64,000 nt of DNA from Ureibacillus galli (lineage in GTDB: Bacteria > Bacillota > Bacilli > Bacillales_A > Planococcaceae). The position numbers and the translations under genes were made by a program. The first letter of the stretch is position 1. The number at the start of each line of letters is the position of its first letter. Shown one piece after another: positions 53,011-61,365 of the stretch. Below the pieces are notes generated by a model. It did not search any database. It was not told the DNA's origin and saw nothing but the letters and a program-made list of their open reading frames with translations. The DNA lies in contig NZ_JACSQA010000015.1 in NCBI RefSeq assembly GCF_014836845.1, positions 1 through 64,000 on the forward strand, in the 5' to 3' direction.

Positions 53011-53160
53011 AAGACATAAAGCTTCACATAGCTAAGTCTTATTTGATTATGCTCTTCGAAATATGATCTTGTTTCTACAAGATTATGCCCGCGGAAGCTT
53101 TCTGTCCAATTTGATGGTTTAAATTGGAAGGTAGGGAAGGCTTTAGCGGGCTTATTTTAT
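53011..53160 (+). ncRNA. Three consecutive hairpins in the 5' leader of the MutS2-like gene
   Basis: H1: AAGAC/GTCTT with inner AGCT/AGCT (53011-53040). H2: ATGATCTTGT with ACAAGATTAT and loop TTCT (53063-53086). H3: GCCCGC (53087-53092) with GCGGGC (53146-53151), enclosing AAGCTTTC/GGGAAGGCTT and CCAATTT/AAATTGG stems, followed by TTATTTTATTT. H2 and H3 abut, and H3 ends about 28 bases before the start codon. The density of exact pairing suggests a folded leader element. It matches no riboswitch class I know. Confidence 0.6.
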
Positions 53161-53179
53161 TTGGAATGAGGATGATAAT

Positions 53180-55084
53180 ATGAATCATATGACCTTTGAA
53201 AAATTACACTACCAAGAATTAAAAAATAAAGTTAAAAACCACTGTGTCAGTAGTTTAGGAAAAGAGTTAATCGAAAAATTAGAACCTAGTTCGAATTTAA
53301 AAGTTGTTCGTAATCGTTTAAATGAAACGAGTGAGGCGAGAAAGTTATTGGACGCTGAAAAGCATTTGCCATTGACTGGCATTTCCAATATAACAAACCA
53401 TATTGAAAAATTAGAAAAAGGGTTGATATTAACGCCGACAGAATTACTTGCAGTTGCTGATTTTTTAAGGGGATGTAGAAAAATCAAGAAGTTCATGGCG
53501 GATAAGGAATTTTTTGCCCCTGTACTTTATTCCTATGCACTTTCTATCACGGAATTACGCAATATTGAAGAGGATATTTTATTTGCTATTAAAGGAAATC
53601 GAGTTGATTCAGGCGCTAGTAAAGAATTAAAACGCATTAGAAATCAGATAGCGAAAGTAGAAGAGAAAATTGAAGAACGACTGAATAAGTTTCTGAAAAG
53701 TGGAGCCAATAAAGAATATATCCAAGAATTTTATATTAGTAAAAAAGACGACCGTTTCACGATTCCAATTAAAGCGTCCTTTAAAAATCATGTAGCAGGA
53801 ACGATTATTGAAACATCTTCTAAAGGATCTACAGTATTCATTGAACCTGAGACTGTTGCGAAGCTTAATATAGAATTAGTGAGTTTAAAATCAGAAGAAT
53901 CCGTTGAAGAATATCAAATTTTAGCAACGTTGACCGGAGCGATTTATGAATCTTTACATGAAATAAGAGTTAATATTGACTGCATTAGTCAGTACGACAT
54001 GATTTTTGCGAAGGCCAAGTATAGTAAAAGTACGGATGCTATCGAACCGAAGATCAATAATTACGGCTATATAAAATTAATCGATAGTAAACACCCATTA
54101 TTAGAAGGCAACATTGTCCCATTAGATTTTGAAATTGGAAAGGATTATAGAAGCCTAGTTATTACAGGTCCAAATGCGGGTGGGAAAACTGTCGTATTAA
54201 AGACAATTGGAATTTTAACTTTAGCTGTCATGTCGGGGATTCATATTATGGCAAAACCAGGAACGGAAATTGCTATTTTTGATCACGTCTTTGTGGATAT
54301 AGGGGATAATCAAAGTATAGAAAATGCACTAAGTACTTTTTCTTCCCATATGAAAAATATTTCAGAGATTATGAGTAAAGCTACTAATAATACGCTGTTA
54401 TTATTTGATGAAATTGGAAGTGGAACGGAGCCAAATGAAGGTGCTGCTTTAGCCATCGCCATTTTAGAAGAGTTTTACCATATGGGATGTATTACAATTG
54501 CAACAACTCATTATGGGGAAATTAAACGCTATTCTGAAATGCACGATGACTTTATGAATGCGGCCATGTTATTTGATAGCGCTGAATTGAAGCCGTTGTA
54601 TAAGTTATTAATAGGGAAATCAGGAGAGAGTAATGCACTTTGGATTTCCGGTAAGATGAATATCCGTGAGAATGTTTTGAAGCGGGCTCAATCCTATATA
54701 GAAAATAAAAATTATAATCTCGAAGTAATCAACGAAAACAAAATAAAAAAACAAGTACATGAAGCACAAAAGCAATTAGAGACAGAACATTATGATATCG
54801 GTGATCGGGTAAAATTAATCAGCCAAGATGATTATGCCATTGTCTTTGAGCCGAAAGATAAATTTAATAACATTAAATTATTTTATAAAGGTGAAATATT
54901 GGAAGTTAATATTAAACGGATTCAATTGGATATTAAAGCAAGTCAATTATATCCTGAAGGGTATGATATCAACACCTTATTTACGAATTATCAAGAAAGA
55001 AAGCTGCAGCATGACCTAGAGAGGGGTTCAAAAAAGGCATTGCGAAAAGTGCAAAAGGAAATTCGAAATAGAAATCAAGAATAG
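53180..55084 (+). CDS. MutS2-like ATPase lacking the Smr nuclease domain
   Basis: A 634-aa P-loop ATPase of the MutS2 branch. N-terminal core/lever and clamp helices occupy about 1-320, with the ATPase next: Walker A GPNAGGKT near 331-338, Walker B LLLFDEIGSGTEP near 409-421, and TTHYGEIK. A KOW-like beta segment follows near 535-585 (DIGDRVKLISQDD). The C-terminal Smr domain of canonical MutS2 (about 780 aa) is absent. Bacilli MutS2 splits collided ribosomes and does so without needing mRNA cleavage, so an Smr-less paralogue could still act on ribosomes. ATG at 53180 follows GAGGATGATAAT. The complex leader upstream suggests inducible expression. Confidence 0.88.
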   Translation: MNHMTFEKLHYQELKNKVKNHCVSSLGKELIEKLEPSSNLKVVRNRLNETSEARKLLDAEKHLPLTGISNITNHIEKLEKGLILTPTELLAVADFLRGCRKIKKFMADKEFFAPVLYSYALSITELRNIEEDILFAIKGNRVDSGASKELKRIRNQIAKVEEKIEERLNKFLKSGANKEYIQEFYISKKDDRFTIPIKASFKNHVAGTIIETSSKGSTVFIEPETVAKLNIELVSLKSEESVEEYQILATLTGAIYESLHEIRVNIDCISQYDMIFAKAKYSKSTDAIEPKINNYGYIKLIDSKHPLLEGNIVPLDFEIGKDYRSLVITGPNAGGKTVVLKTIGILTLAVMSGIHIMAKPGTEIAIFDHVFVDIGDNQSIENALSTFSSHMKNISEIMSKATNNTLLLFDEIGSGTEPNEGAALAIAILEEFYHMGCITIATTHYGEIKRYSEMHDDFMNAAMLFDSAELKPLYKLLIGKSGESNALWISGKMNIRENVLKRAQSYIENKNYNLEVINENKIKKQVHEAQKQLETEHYDIGDRVKLISQDDYAIVFEPKDKFNNIKLFYKGEILEVNIKRIQLDIKASQLYPEGYDINTLFTNYQERKLQHDLERGSKKALRKVQKEIRNRNQE

Positions 55085-55154
55085 TTGTCGATGAAGAATA
55101 AGTGAATCTCCTACATCGAAGTAAAAACTTTACTACTACATTACAGTATTGGTT

Positions 55155-55181
55155 AAGGAACCTCGAATGGGGTTCTTTTTC
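55155..55181 (+). terminator. Rho-independent terminator
   Basis: GGAACC and GGTTC arms around TCGAATGG, followed by TTTTT. Confidence 0.7.
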
Positions 55182-55352
55182 TATGATAAATGACCCTCTT
55201 TTTGTTATTTCAATAATGATAGATGAATGATGTTTTTCTATACGCGTCCATATTGTTGATGATGACACCTAAACAATTATAGGAAAGAAGGAATTTTTAT
55301 CCTTTATGCATAATAACTTAGACTAAATATGCACCGGGAAAGGGTGAGGTAA

Positions 55353-55751
55353 ATGAATTCGATAATAGAAATCGTCGTAAAAGAAGAGGATATTGATAGT
55401 TTAGGTCATGTGAATCACATTGTTTATTTTCAGTACCTTCAAGATGGTCGAACAGACTGGTTTAAGAAGACGGGCCTATCATTCGAAAGTTTACACAAAA
55501 AAAGTATAGAGTCTGTTGTATTAAAGATAGAGGTGCTGTATAGGAAGGAAGCCAAGTTAGGTGAGTACTTAATCGTTGAAACGAACCCATTGCGATTGGG
55601 CAATACGAGCTTTTCCTTTGAGCAAAGAATTCTCAATCAGAAAAATGAAGTTATTACTGAAGCAACGGTGACAGAGGTGATGTTTGACTTGAGAACGAGA
55701 AAATCGACACCTATTGTCCAGGAGATTATACGTGGTTTCCAAAATGATTAA
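55353..55751 (+). CDS. Acyl-CoA thioesterase, 4HBT hotdog fold
   Basis: A 132-aa single hotdog domain. The active-site segment DIDSLGHVNHIVYFQYLQDGRTDWF (near 13-37) has the Asp/His-Val-Asn pattern of 4-hydroxybenzoyl-CoA thioesterase-like proteins. It should hydrolyse an acyl-CoA in the cytosol; physiological substrate unknown. GGGTGAGGT precedes the ATG at 55353. Monocistronic. Confidence 0.88.
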   Translation: MNSIIEIVVKEEDIDSLGHVNHIVYFQYLQDGRTDWFKKTGLSFESLHKKSIESVVLKIEVLYRKEAKLGEYLIVETNPLRLGNTSFSFEQRILNQKNEVITEATVTEVMFDLRTRKSTPIVQEIIRGFQND

Positions 55752-55950
55752 TTTTCAGAGTCAAGTAACGTTTTTAGTTATTTCTTTAATGTCCCCATTT
55801 TAGTAATTAGGCGAAATCTTAAATCCGAAATGGTATATATATTGGAAATATTGAATATTGCCGATGGGAAGGCATATGATAATGAAGTAATTGAAACGAA
55901 TCTTGAAAGTACGGATTCGTAAAATAATTCAAAATTGTTATTCCATAGAT

Positions 55951-55985
55951 GGTCGCTTTCCAGAAAATTTGGAAAGCGTCCTTCT
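55951..55985 (+). terminator. Rho-independent terminator
   Basis: GGTCGCTTTCC and GGAAAGCGTCC arms around AGAAAATTT, followed by TTCTCC; a stable stem with a weak T-run. Confidence 0.6.
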
Positions 55986-56048
55986 CCTGAAAGGGCATAT
56001 TTTTGACATATACATAAAAAATAGGAATTTATATAAGGGGGGATGGAG

Positions 56049-56333
56049 TTGGAAATACACTGGGTAAATGGACAATATCGAGAAGATGAAAGGATTTTTG
56101 ATTCTCAGTTTGAAGTACATGAATGGACGGATTCCTTGTATCAAGATTTCGCATATTGCTTTTTTAGAAAAGAACTTGTAGGTTATGCAACACCTGATAT
56201 AAAGGTAATTGATTATTTAACTAAATTAATACCAGAATGGGCGGAATACGTTAATGTACAAGTTATTTTGCATAGAGATGAGATTCAAGTAGATGGTAAA
56301 TTTAAGTATAGAATTTGGACCTCTTATAATTAA
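56049..56333 (+). CDS. Hypothetical small protein
   Basis: A 94-aa soluble protein rich in Trp, Tyr and acidic residues, no motif recognised. AAGGGGGG is followed immediately by ATG (56043) and, six bases later, TTG (56049); the TTG has the better spacing, although the ATG cannot be excluded. Monocistronic, downstream of a hairpin. Confidence 0.6.
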   Translation: MEIHWVNGQYREDERIFDSQFEVHEWTDSLYQDFAYCFFRKELVGYATPDIKVIDYLTKLIPEWAEYVNVQVILHRDEIQVDGKFKYRIWTSYN

Positions 56334-56529
56334 ATATAAATAATCATTTTTCTTAAAATACAGTTTATGAAATAACAGAATGAATATTTTGTTAAAGTAG
56401 AAACGTTTATTAAAGTCGTGTTAATAATTGTTAAAAAAGCAAAATTATAAACAAAATGGATGTAATGATACGATTATTTAGTGTATAGTAAAGTGAAAAA
56501 TCCACTTAATTTTGATATTGGAGGTTCCT

Positions 56530-57034
56530 TTGGAAAAGAAAGAATATGAATGGATAAAACAAACACGTCAAATTTTATTAGATCAGTGTAGCGAATTAAA
56601 TGAAGATGAATTTACTAAAGAGTTTGAATTTGGCTTTCAGAGCATTAGAGATTCTTTAGTTCATATAGCGGGTTGCTATCATGCGTGGTTAGGTTCTTTT
56701 GTGCTATCAGAAACATCATCGCCATTATTAAAAAAGGAAGTTGTTAAAAATATGCAGGTGGACGATATTCAACGCTATTTTAAACAATGAATATGTAGAG
56801 AGAGTTTTTGAACAATTCACAAATCAATTTGATACGTTTATTGAAAAAGAACCTGCGTGGAGAGTAGGTAGTGGGTTCATAAGAAAAACACCACATCAAT
56901 TATTAATCCATTCAATTATTCATGAATCCCACCATAAAGGGCAAATCGTAACGATGCTACGTTTACTTGGCCATATACCTAAAAATACAGATATATTGGG
57001 GCTACCTGAAAAGGAATTTGTAAAAAATGAATAA
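56530..57034 (+). pseudogene. DinB-family protein, frameshifted
   Basis: GGAGG followed by TTG 56530 opens a DinB-like frame (DSLVHIAGCYHAWLGSFVL with the first metal His) that ends at TGA 56788-56790 after RYFKQ. The other frame continues directly as NEYVERVFEQFTNQFDTFIEK and contains the HESHHKGQIVTMLRLLG metal-ligand block, ending at 57034. Loss of one base around 56787 explains both halves. The protein would be about 168 aa if intact. An intact DinB homologue is at 9255. Confidence 0.85.
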
Positions 57035-57225
57035 GTAAATCCTCTGTAATACAATTCTTGAATATGCATTATAATCTTTCTGATACATAGAGACGTAGTA
57101 AAGAGGTATGCTTCCAAATTAATCTATAAAAAATTCGGGATGGATGGGGAGCGAGAATTCAGAGATTTATGACCTAAAATGACTTTGATTTAATGGTAAA
57201 TAAGCTGAATGACAAGAGAGGTTAT

Positions 57226-57309
57226 ATGATATTAAACCAAACCTATCAGAAGGCTCCACCATGCATCATTAAACAAATAAATAATGAATTAAAGGGAGAA
57301 AAATTATGA
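57226..57309 (+). CDS. Possible 27-residue leader ORF coupled to the MFS exporter
   Basis: AGAGAGG lies 4 nt before ATG 57226. The frame encodes 27 residues beginning MILNQTYQKAPPCIIKQ and its TGA overlaps the exporter's ATG as ATGA, a typical coupling arrangement. It may be a regulatory leader or chance. No similarity recognised. Confidence 0.35.
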   Translation: MILNQTYQKAPPCIIKQINNELKGEKL

Positions 57310-58760
57310 ACGTAGATATTTCCGCAGACAATGGTTTGACCAATGCAAAAAATAATATTAAAACAGTACCTATTATCGTCTCATTTCTAATCGCTGGTTT
57401 TATCGGTCTTTTCAGTGAAACGGCATTAAACATGGCATTAAATAGTCTGATTACGGATTTTGGAATACATGAAACTACTGTGCAGTGGTTAACAACTGGC
57501 TATTTGTTAACACTGGGAATTTTAGTTCCGGTTTCTGGTCTGATTTTACAATGGTTTTCGACTCGACAACTATTTATAACTTCTCTTATTTTTTCAATTA
57601 TAGGTACTTTTATTGCTGCTATCGCACCAACTTTTACAGTGTTAATGATCGCTCGTGTAGTTCAGGCAGTAGGAACAGCACTTTTATTACCGCTTATGTT
57701 TAATACGATTCTTGTCCTCATCCCACCGCAAAATCGTGGTAAAATTATGGGTTTAATGGGGTTAGTGATTAGCTTTGCACCAGCTGTAGGGCCAACGATT
57801 TCTGGTTTGATTCTTAAATGGTTAACTTGGCATTGGATTTTTTGGATTTCTTTACCGTTATTAATAGTAGCTATTGTATATGGTAGTTTCTTTATGCAGA
57901 ATGTTACAACACCTACTAAACCAAAAATTGATATCTTTTCGATTCTATTATCCACTATTGGTTTTGGAGGAATTGTATATGGATTTAGTAGTGCTGGAGA
58001 AGGTGGAGGTTGGGGAAGCCTTGAAGTAATCATCTCCTTAGTAGCGGGTGTTCTTGGGTTATTCCTATTTATCACTCGTCAGTTAACAATGAAGCAACCG
58101 ATTATGAATTTAAAAGTATTTAAATATCCAATGTTTGTAATTGGTTTAATTCTGATAGTTATCGTTATGATGGTGATGCTTTCTTCCATGATCTTATTAC
58201 CACTGTATTTACAGACTGTACTAGCACTTAGCACGTTTACAGCAGGATTACTTTTACTACCAGGTGGATTAATGAATGGATTACTATCCCCATTAATGGG
58301 TGGACTTTTTGATAAATTTGGACCTAAGTGGCTAGTGATTCCTGGATTCGTATTAGTTTTAGCAACATTGTTTGGTTTCTCTACAATTGACCTTGAGACT
58401 TCAAAAGGTTTCATTATTGGTCTACTTATTGTATTAATGATTGGTGTATCGATGATCATGATGCCAGCACAAACGAATGGGCTAAATCAATTGCCACCGG
58501 AGTTATATCCGCATGGAACAGCTGTTATGAATACTTTACAACAAGTAGCTGGAGCAATCGGTACCGCTATTGCTATTTCATTATTATCTTCAGGAAGTAA
58601 TGATTATTTAAGTAATCCTGTAGATGCGGCGAATCCATTGAATCCTTTATTAGCATTTACAGAAGGATTACATAGATCATTTACTTTTGCTATTGTGGTG
58701 GCTGTAATTGGTTTGGTAATTGCATTCTTTGTTAAACGAGTAAAAATAGAACATAACTAA
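57306..58760 (+). CDS. MFS multidrug exporter, DHA2 family (LmrB-like)
   Basis: A 484-aa proton antiporter with 14 predicted helices. The DHA2 signatures are visible: TTVQWLTTGYLLTLGILVPVSG (helix 2 region) and GLVISFAPAVGPTISGLIL (motif C, near 155-173). Sequence and length resemble LmrB/MdtP-type exporters of bacilli conferring lincosamide, puromycin or fusidate resistance; the actual substrate is unknown. AAAGGGAGAAAAATT precedes the ATG at 57306. A 27-codon ORF overlaps its start and may couple translation. Confidence 0.92.
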   Translation: MNVDISADNGLTNAKNNIKTVPIIVSFLIAGFIGLFSETALNMALNSLITDFGIHETTVQWLTTGYLLTLGILVPVSGLILQWFSTRQLFITSLIFSIIGTFIAAIAPTFTVLMIARVVQAVGTALLLPLMFNTILVLIPPQNRGKIMGLMGLVISFAPAVGPTISGLILKWLTWHWIFWISLPLLIVAIVYGSFFMQNVTTPTKPKIDIFSILLSTIGFGGIVYGFSSAGEGGGWGSLEVIISLVAGVLGLFLFITRQLTMKQPIMNLKVFKYPMFVIGLILIVIVMMVMLSSMILLPLYLQTVLALSTFTAGLLLLPGGLMNGLLSPLMGGLFDKFGPKWLVIPGFVLVLATLFGFSTIDLETSKGFIIGLLIVLMIGVSMIMMPAQTNGLNQLPPELYPHGTAVMNTLQQVAGAIGTAIAISLLSSGSNDYLSNPVDAANPLNPLLAFTEGLHRSFTFAIVVAVIGLVIAFFVKRVKIEHN

Positions 58761-58827
58761 TTAGTGGTAGCCATAAATAAGTGGGAACAAAAATGCTATT
58801 TTGTTAGTTATAATATAGAGTTTGATT

Positions 58828-58860
58828 AAAAATCCTGTATTTTTATATGCAGGATTTTTC
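58828..58860 (+). terminator. Rho-independent terminator
   Basis: AAAAATCCTGTAT and ATGCAGGATTTTT form a long stem with a T-rich end. Confidence 0.88.
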
Positions 58861-59054
58861 TTATTTACAATCGGTTGCGATTCTGAAAAAAATAGGTCTC
58901 ACTTTTCTTGAAATTGCCTTTTTAGGAATGGAAATGGATATTTATGTAGATTAATTTTTAAGAATTTTTAATAAACCCCATGGTGAAAGCAGAAAAATGC
59001 TTTAATTTTTTATTATAAAAAAGATTATTTTATAAAAGGGGAAGGTGGTTCCAT

Positions 59055-59570
59055 TTGAGGAACACATCATTAAGATTAAGTATTTTATTTTTATTATTAG
59101 GCGCATTAATTTTAGTTAGTTGTAGTGGCAATGAAGTTAAATTACAAGATGGGGATAACCATATAGCTGAAGAGATGGATAAAGTAATTTCTGATTACAT
59201 TATTCAAAAATATTCATCTTCATATTATCCTACAGATAAGCAATTTGAAATTCATAAAGTATTTGGCACAAATGAGACGGATGGGATTATAAGCGTCTAT
59301 ATGTGGTCATATTATGCCGGGTTTAATAAAGAAACCGGAAAGGAAATTCAAGCAGGACATTCTTTACCTGCAGTCATTCGGTTAAGTAAAGATGAAGAAA
59401 ATTATTCTGTTATTGAATATATAGAACCGCAAGATGGTAGTTTGTATGACTCCTCATTAAAAAAAATGTTTCCAAAAAAATATTTGAAATTGGCTCAACT
59501 AAATAATGGTAAAATACAGAATTTGGAAAGAGAGATGGATAAAATAGTAGAACAATGGTTAGAGGAGTGA
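59055..59570 (+). CDS. Lipoprotein of unknown function
   Basis: A 171-aa secreted lipoprotein with signal peptide and lipobox LVSC at about 20-23. The mature domain has VISDYIIQKYSSSYYPTDKQFEIHKVFG and a VYMWSYYAGFN segment, a pattern found in uncharacterised bacilli lipoproteins. TTG at 59055 follows GGGGAAGGTGG. It is followed within 5 nt by a 51-codon gene and then the GNAT remnant, likely one transcript. Confidence 0.75.
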   Translation: MRNTSLRLSILFLLLGALILVSCSGNEVKLQDGDNHIAEEMDKVISDYIIQKYSSSYYPTDKQFEIHKVFGTNETDGIISVYMWSYYAGFNKETGKEIQAGHSLPAVIRLSKDEENYSVIEYIEPQDGSLYDSSLKKMFPKKYLKLAQLNNGKIQNLEREMDKIVEQWLEE

Positions 59571-59575
59571 AGCGT

Positions 59576-59731
59576 ATGGAAAAACTTCTCCAACAACTAA
59601 ACAAGCTTGGCGTTCATTATGTAATAAGTGATAGTTTAATCATTTTGGAACTTTTAGAGAATAGAGATAATCAAGCTGATGAAATTGATCTGCTGATGAA
59701 CTTACTTTTAACTCAAAGTAGGAACAATTGA
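59576..59731 (+). CDS. Small leucine-rich protein (51 aa)
   Basis: ATG 59576 lies 8 nt after GGAG at the end of the preceding lipoprotein gene. The 51-aa product (MEKLLQQLNKLGVHYVISDS, then an acidic helix with EIDLLMNLLLTQ) is amphipathic and soluble. Its TGA is directly followed by the TTG of the GNAT remnant, so the three genes form a tight cluster. No function known. Confidence 0.6.
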   Translation: MEKLLQQLNKLGVHYVISDSLIILELLENRDNQADEIDLLMNLLLTQSRNN

Positions 59732-60300
59732 TTGAAAAAAGTAAAGTTTGAATGTCCTAAAATTTTTTTAGACCGCTTAATTTATACGAGAGATAAAATG
59801 AAGATTGTTGGTGAAAGGATGATGTATAGGAGTTCTTTTGCAACGCCCCTCGATATAGCGGGACTAGATTATGAGGTTTGGTCAGTTTTTGAAAATAACT
59901 CAATCTCTTTTTTATCTGAAGTTATGGGTAAAAGTTTTATGGATACAGAAAAGTTTTTAATTGGTATGAAGATGGAGCTTCCATCAAAAATTGAGAAAAT
60001 GTTTACAGTTTATAAAGTTCATAATGAACCTGTCGGTGTAGTCTTCCCTCATATAGAACCGAATACAGAACAAGAAGGGCGCATTTTTGGATAGGCATTC
60101 ACCCTTATTTTCTAGGGAAAGGTTTAGGGAAAAATTTGCATTTAATAGGATTGTATAGATTAAAAAAAGAATTTAAAGCAAAGTCTTATTTAGGAATAAC
60201 TCAAGTTGATAATATTCAAATGAGAAATATAATGCTTTCAAACGGATGCATTCAAAATAAAAATTCACTAATTTCATTAGAATATTTAATTAACGAATAG
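59732..60300 (+). pseudogene. GNAT-family N-acetyltransferase, frameshifted
   Basis: The first frame (TTG 59732 to TAG 60092-60094) encodes the N-terminal part (KIEKMFTVYKVHNEPVGVVFPHIEPN). Homology then continues in another frame as IGIHPYFLGKGLGKNLHLIGLYRL, with the acetyl-CoA-binding pyrophosphate loop GKGLGK, down to the stop at 60300. A lost T in the run TTTTT near 60086 restores EGRIFWIGIHP. One base deletion, or a sequencing error in the homopolymer, separates it from a normal 189-aa enzyme. Confidence 0.82.
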
Positions 60301-60630
60301 AAAGATAGCAATAAGCAAAAATGTAACTTTGATTTTATTTAATTAATTTGAAAGTTAAAGAGAAGTAACAATTAAGCGGTTCAAGCATTGGCGCATTTAT
60401 TAAAAAGAAATGTGCCTTTAACGAAGTGAACAAAGATTTACTTACATTCTTAAATAATTTAACTTGGTAGTCTTAATTTTAATTCAACTAACAGCTACTA
60501 TTGATAAAAAAGCAAAAGCAGGCTATGGATAGGTTTCATGAATAGTTGATTTACTATTGAAAAAGATTTTTTAAGCTTTTTATTTAAATAGTATTTGTGA
60601 ATCTCAATAATATGCAAGGAGTAGAGCACA
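60301..60630 (+). other. Intergenic region with a hairpin
   Basis: About 330 bases with no supported gene. GGCGCATTT and AAATGTGCC (about 60390-60417) form a 9-bp stem followed by TTTAACG. Otherwise AT-rich and featureless. Confidence 0.5.
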
Positions 60631-61164
60631 ATGGAAATATACCTTAATTGTCCCTTTTTTGAGAGAGCAATCGAGGTTGGTGGACTAACGAAAATGCAGT
60701 TAATTCAAAAGTTGTATCAACATTCAATCTCGATAAATCAATATGGAAAGAAATTATTGTATGATGATAAATTTATCACTTCTGAATCAAAGTACAGCTT
60801 AAATATCGTTCAACTTTCTGTTATGGATTGTGGTTTTCCAAATGGAGCTACTATGCCTCAATTGTATAAACAAGCGAAAGAGCTAGGGTTAGAATTGTGT
60901 CCTCTCGAGTTAGGACCTTACTTAAGACTTGAATATCTAGACCAACCCGAAAGTAACTCAGAAAGCCCTTTACCACAACATCAAGCTCCTGCCGGATCGA
61001 TTACAATCGCATCATAGATAGTACGTGATGAAGATGATTACCCGAAGGGATTTTACCTAAGAAAAATAGATGGCGTATTATGGTTACGTGGTTACGTTGC
61101 TGATGATTTACACGTTTGGAATCCTAATGATCAGTTTATCTTTAGTCAAACGAAAACACTTTAA
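60631..61164 (+). pseudogene. Bacilli conserved protein (often labelled helicase) with in-frame TAG
   Basis: Frame from ATG 60631 (GCAAGGAG upstream) reads a conserved soluble protein with MDCGFPNGATMPQLYKQAKE and LCPLELGPYLRLEYLDQPE, then HQAPAGSITIAS, and stops at TAG 61015-61017. The same frame continues for 48 codons (DEDDYPKGFYLRKIDGVLWL, then GYVADDLHVWNP) to TAA 61162-61164, completing the normal 177-residue length. A single nonsense change explains it; suppression is conceivable. Some databases call the family a helicase, though no helicase motif is visible. Confidence 0.75.
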
Positions 61165-61314
61165 GAGAAGTATAATGATAGGGTTATATTCATTTATTGA
61201 ATGGCTTAAGAGCATTCTAAAAGGGGGTAATTAAAAGCGTTGAGCATATTTTTACAATCGGACACTTTCTTTAGATAAGGAAAATTATTTTATAAAAAGA
61301 TTTTTTAATGGTAA

Positions 61315-61349
61315 AAATCTAACCGTTTCCTTAAGAAAGGGTTAGATTT
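61315..61349. terminator. Terminator for fabF (minus strand)
   Basis: AAATCTAACC and GGTTAGATTT arms with an A/T flank that becomes TTTTT on the minus strand. Confidence 0.75.
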
Positions 61350-61365
61350 ACAAAAGAAAGTTTAT

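Noticed and set aside
53011-53160. T-box upstream of the MutS2-like gene
   Set aside because: The T-box sequence is missing and the gene is not an aminoacylation or amino-acid gene.
53180-55084. Annotation as a mismatch-repair MutS
   Set aside because: The N-terminal mismatch-recognition domain of MutS1 is absent, and the core plus KOW-like arrangement matches MutS2, which does not act in mismatch repair.
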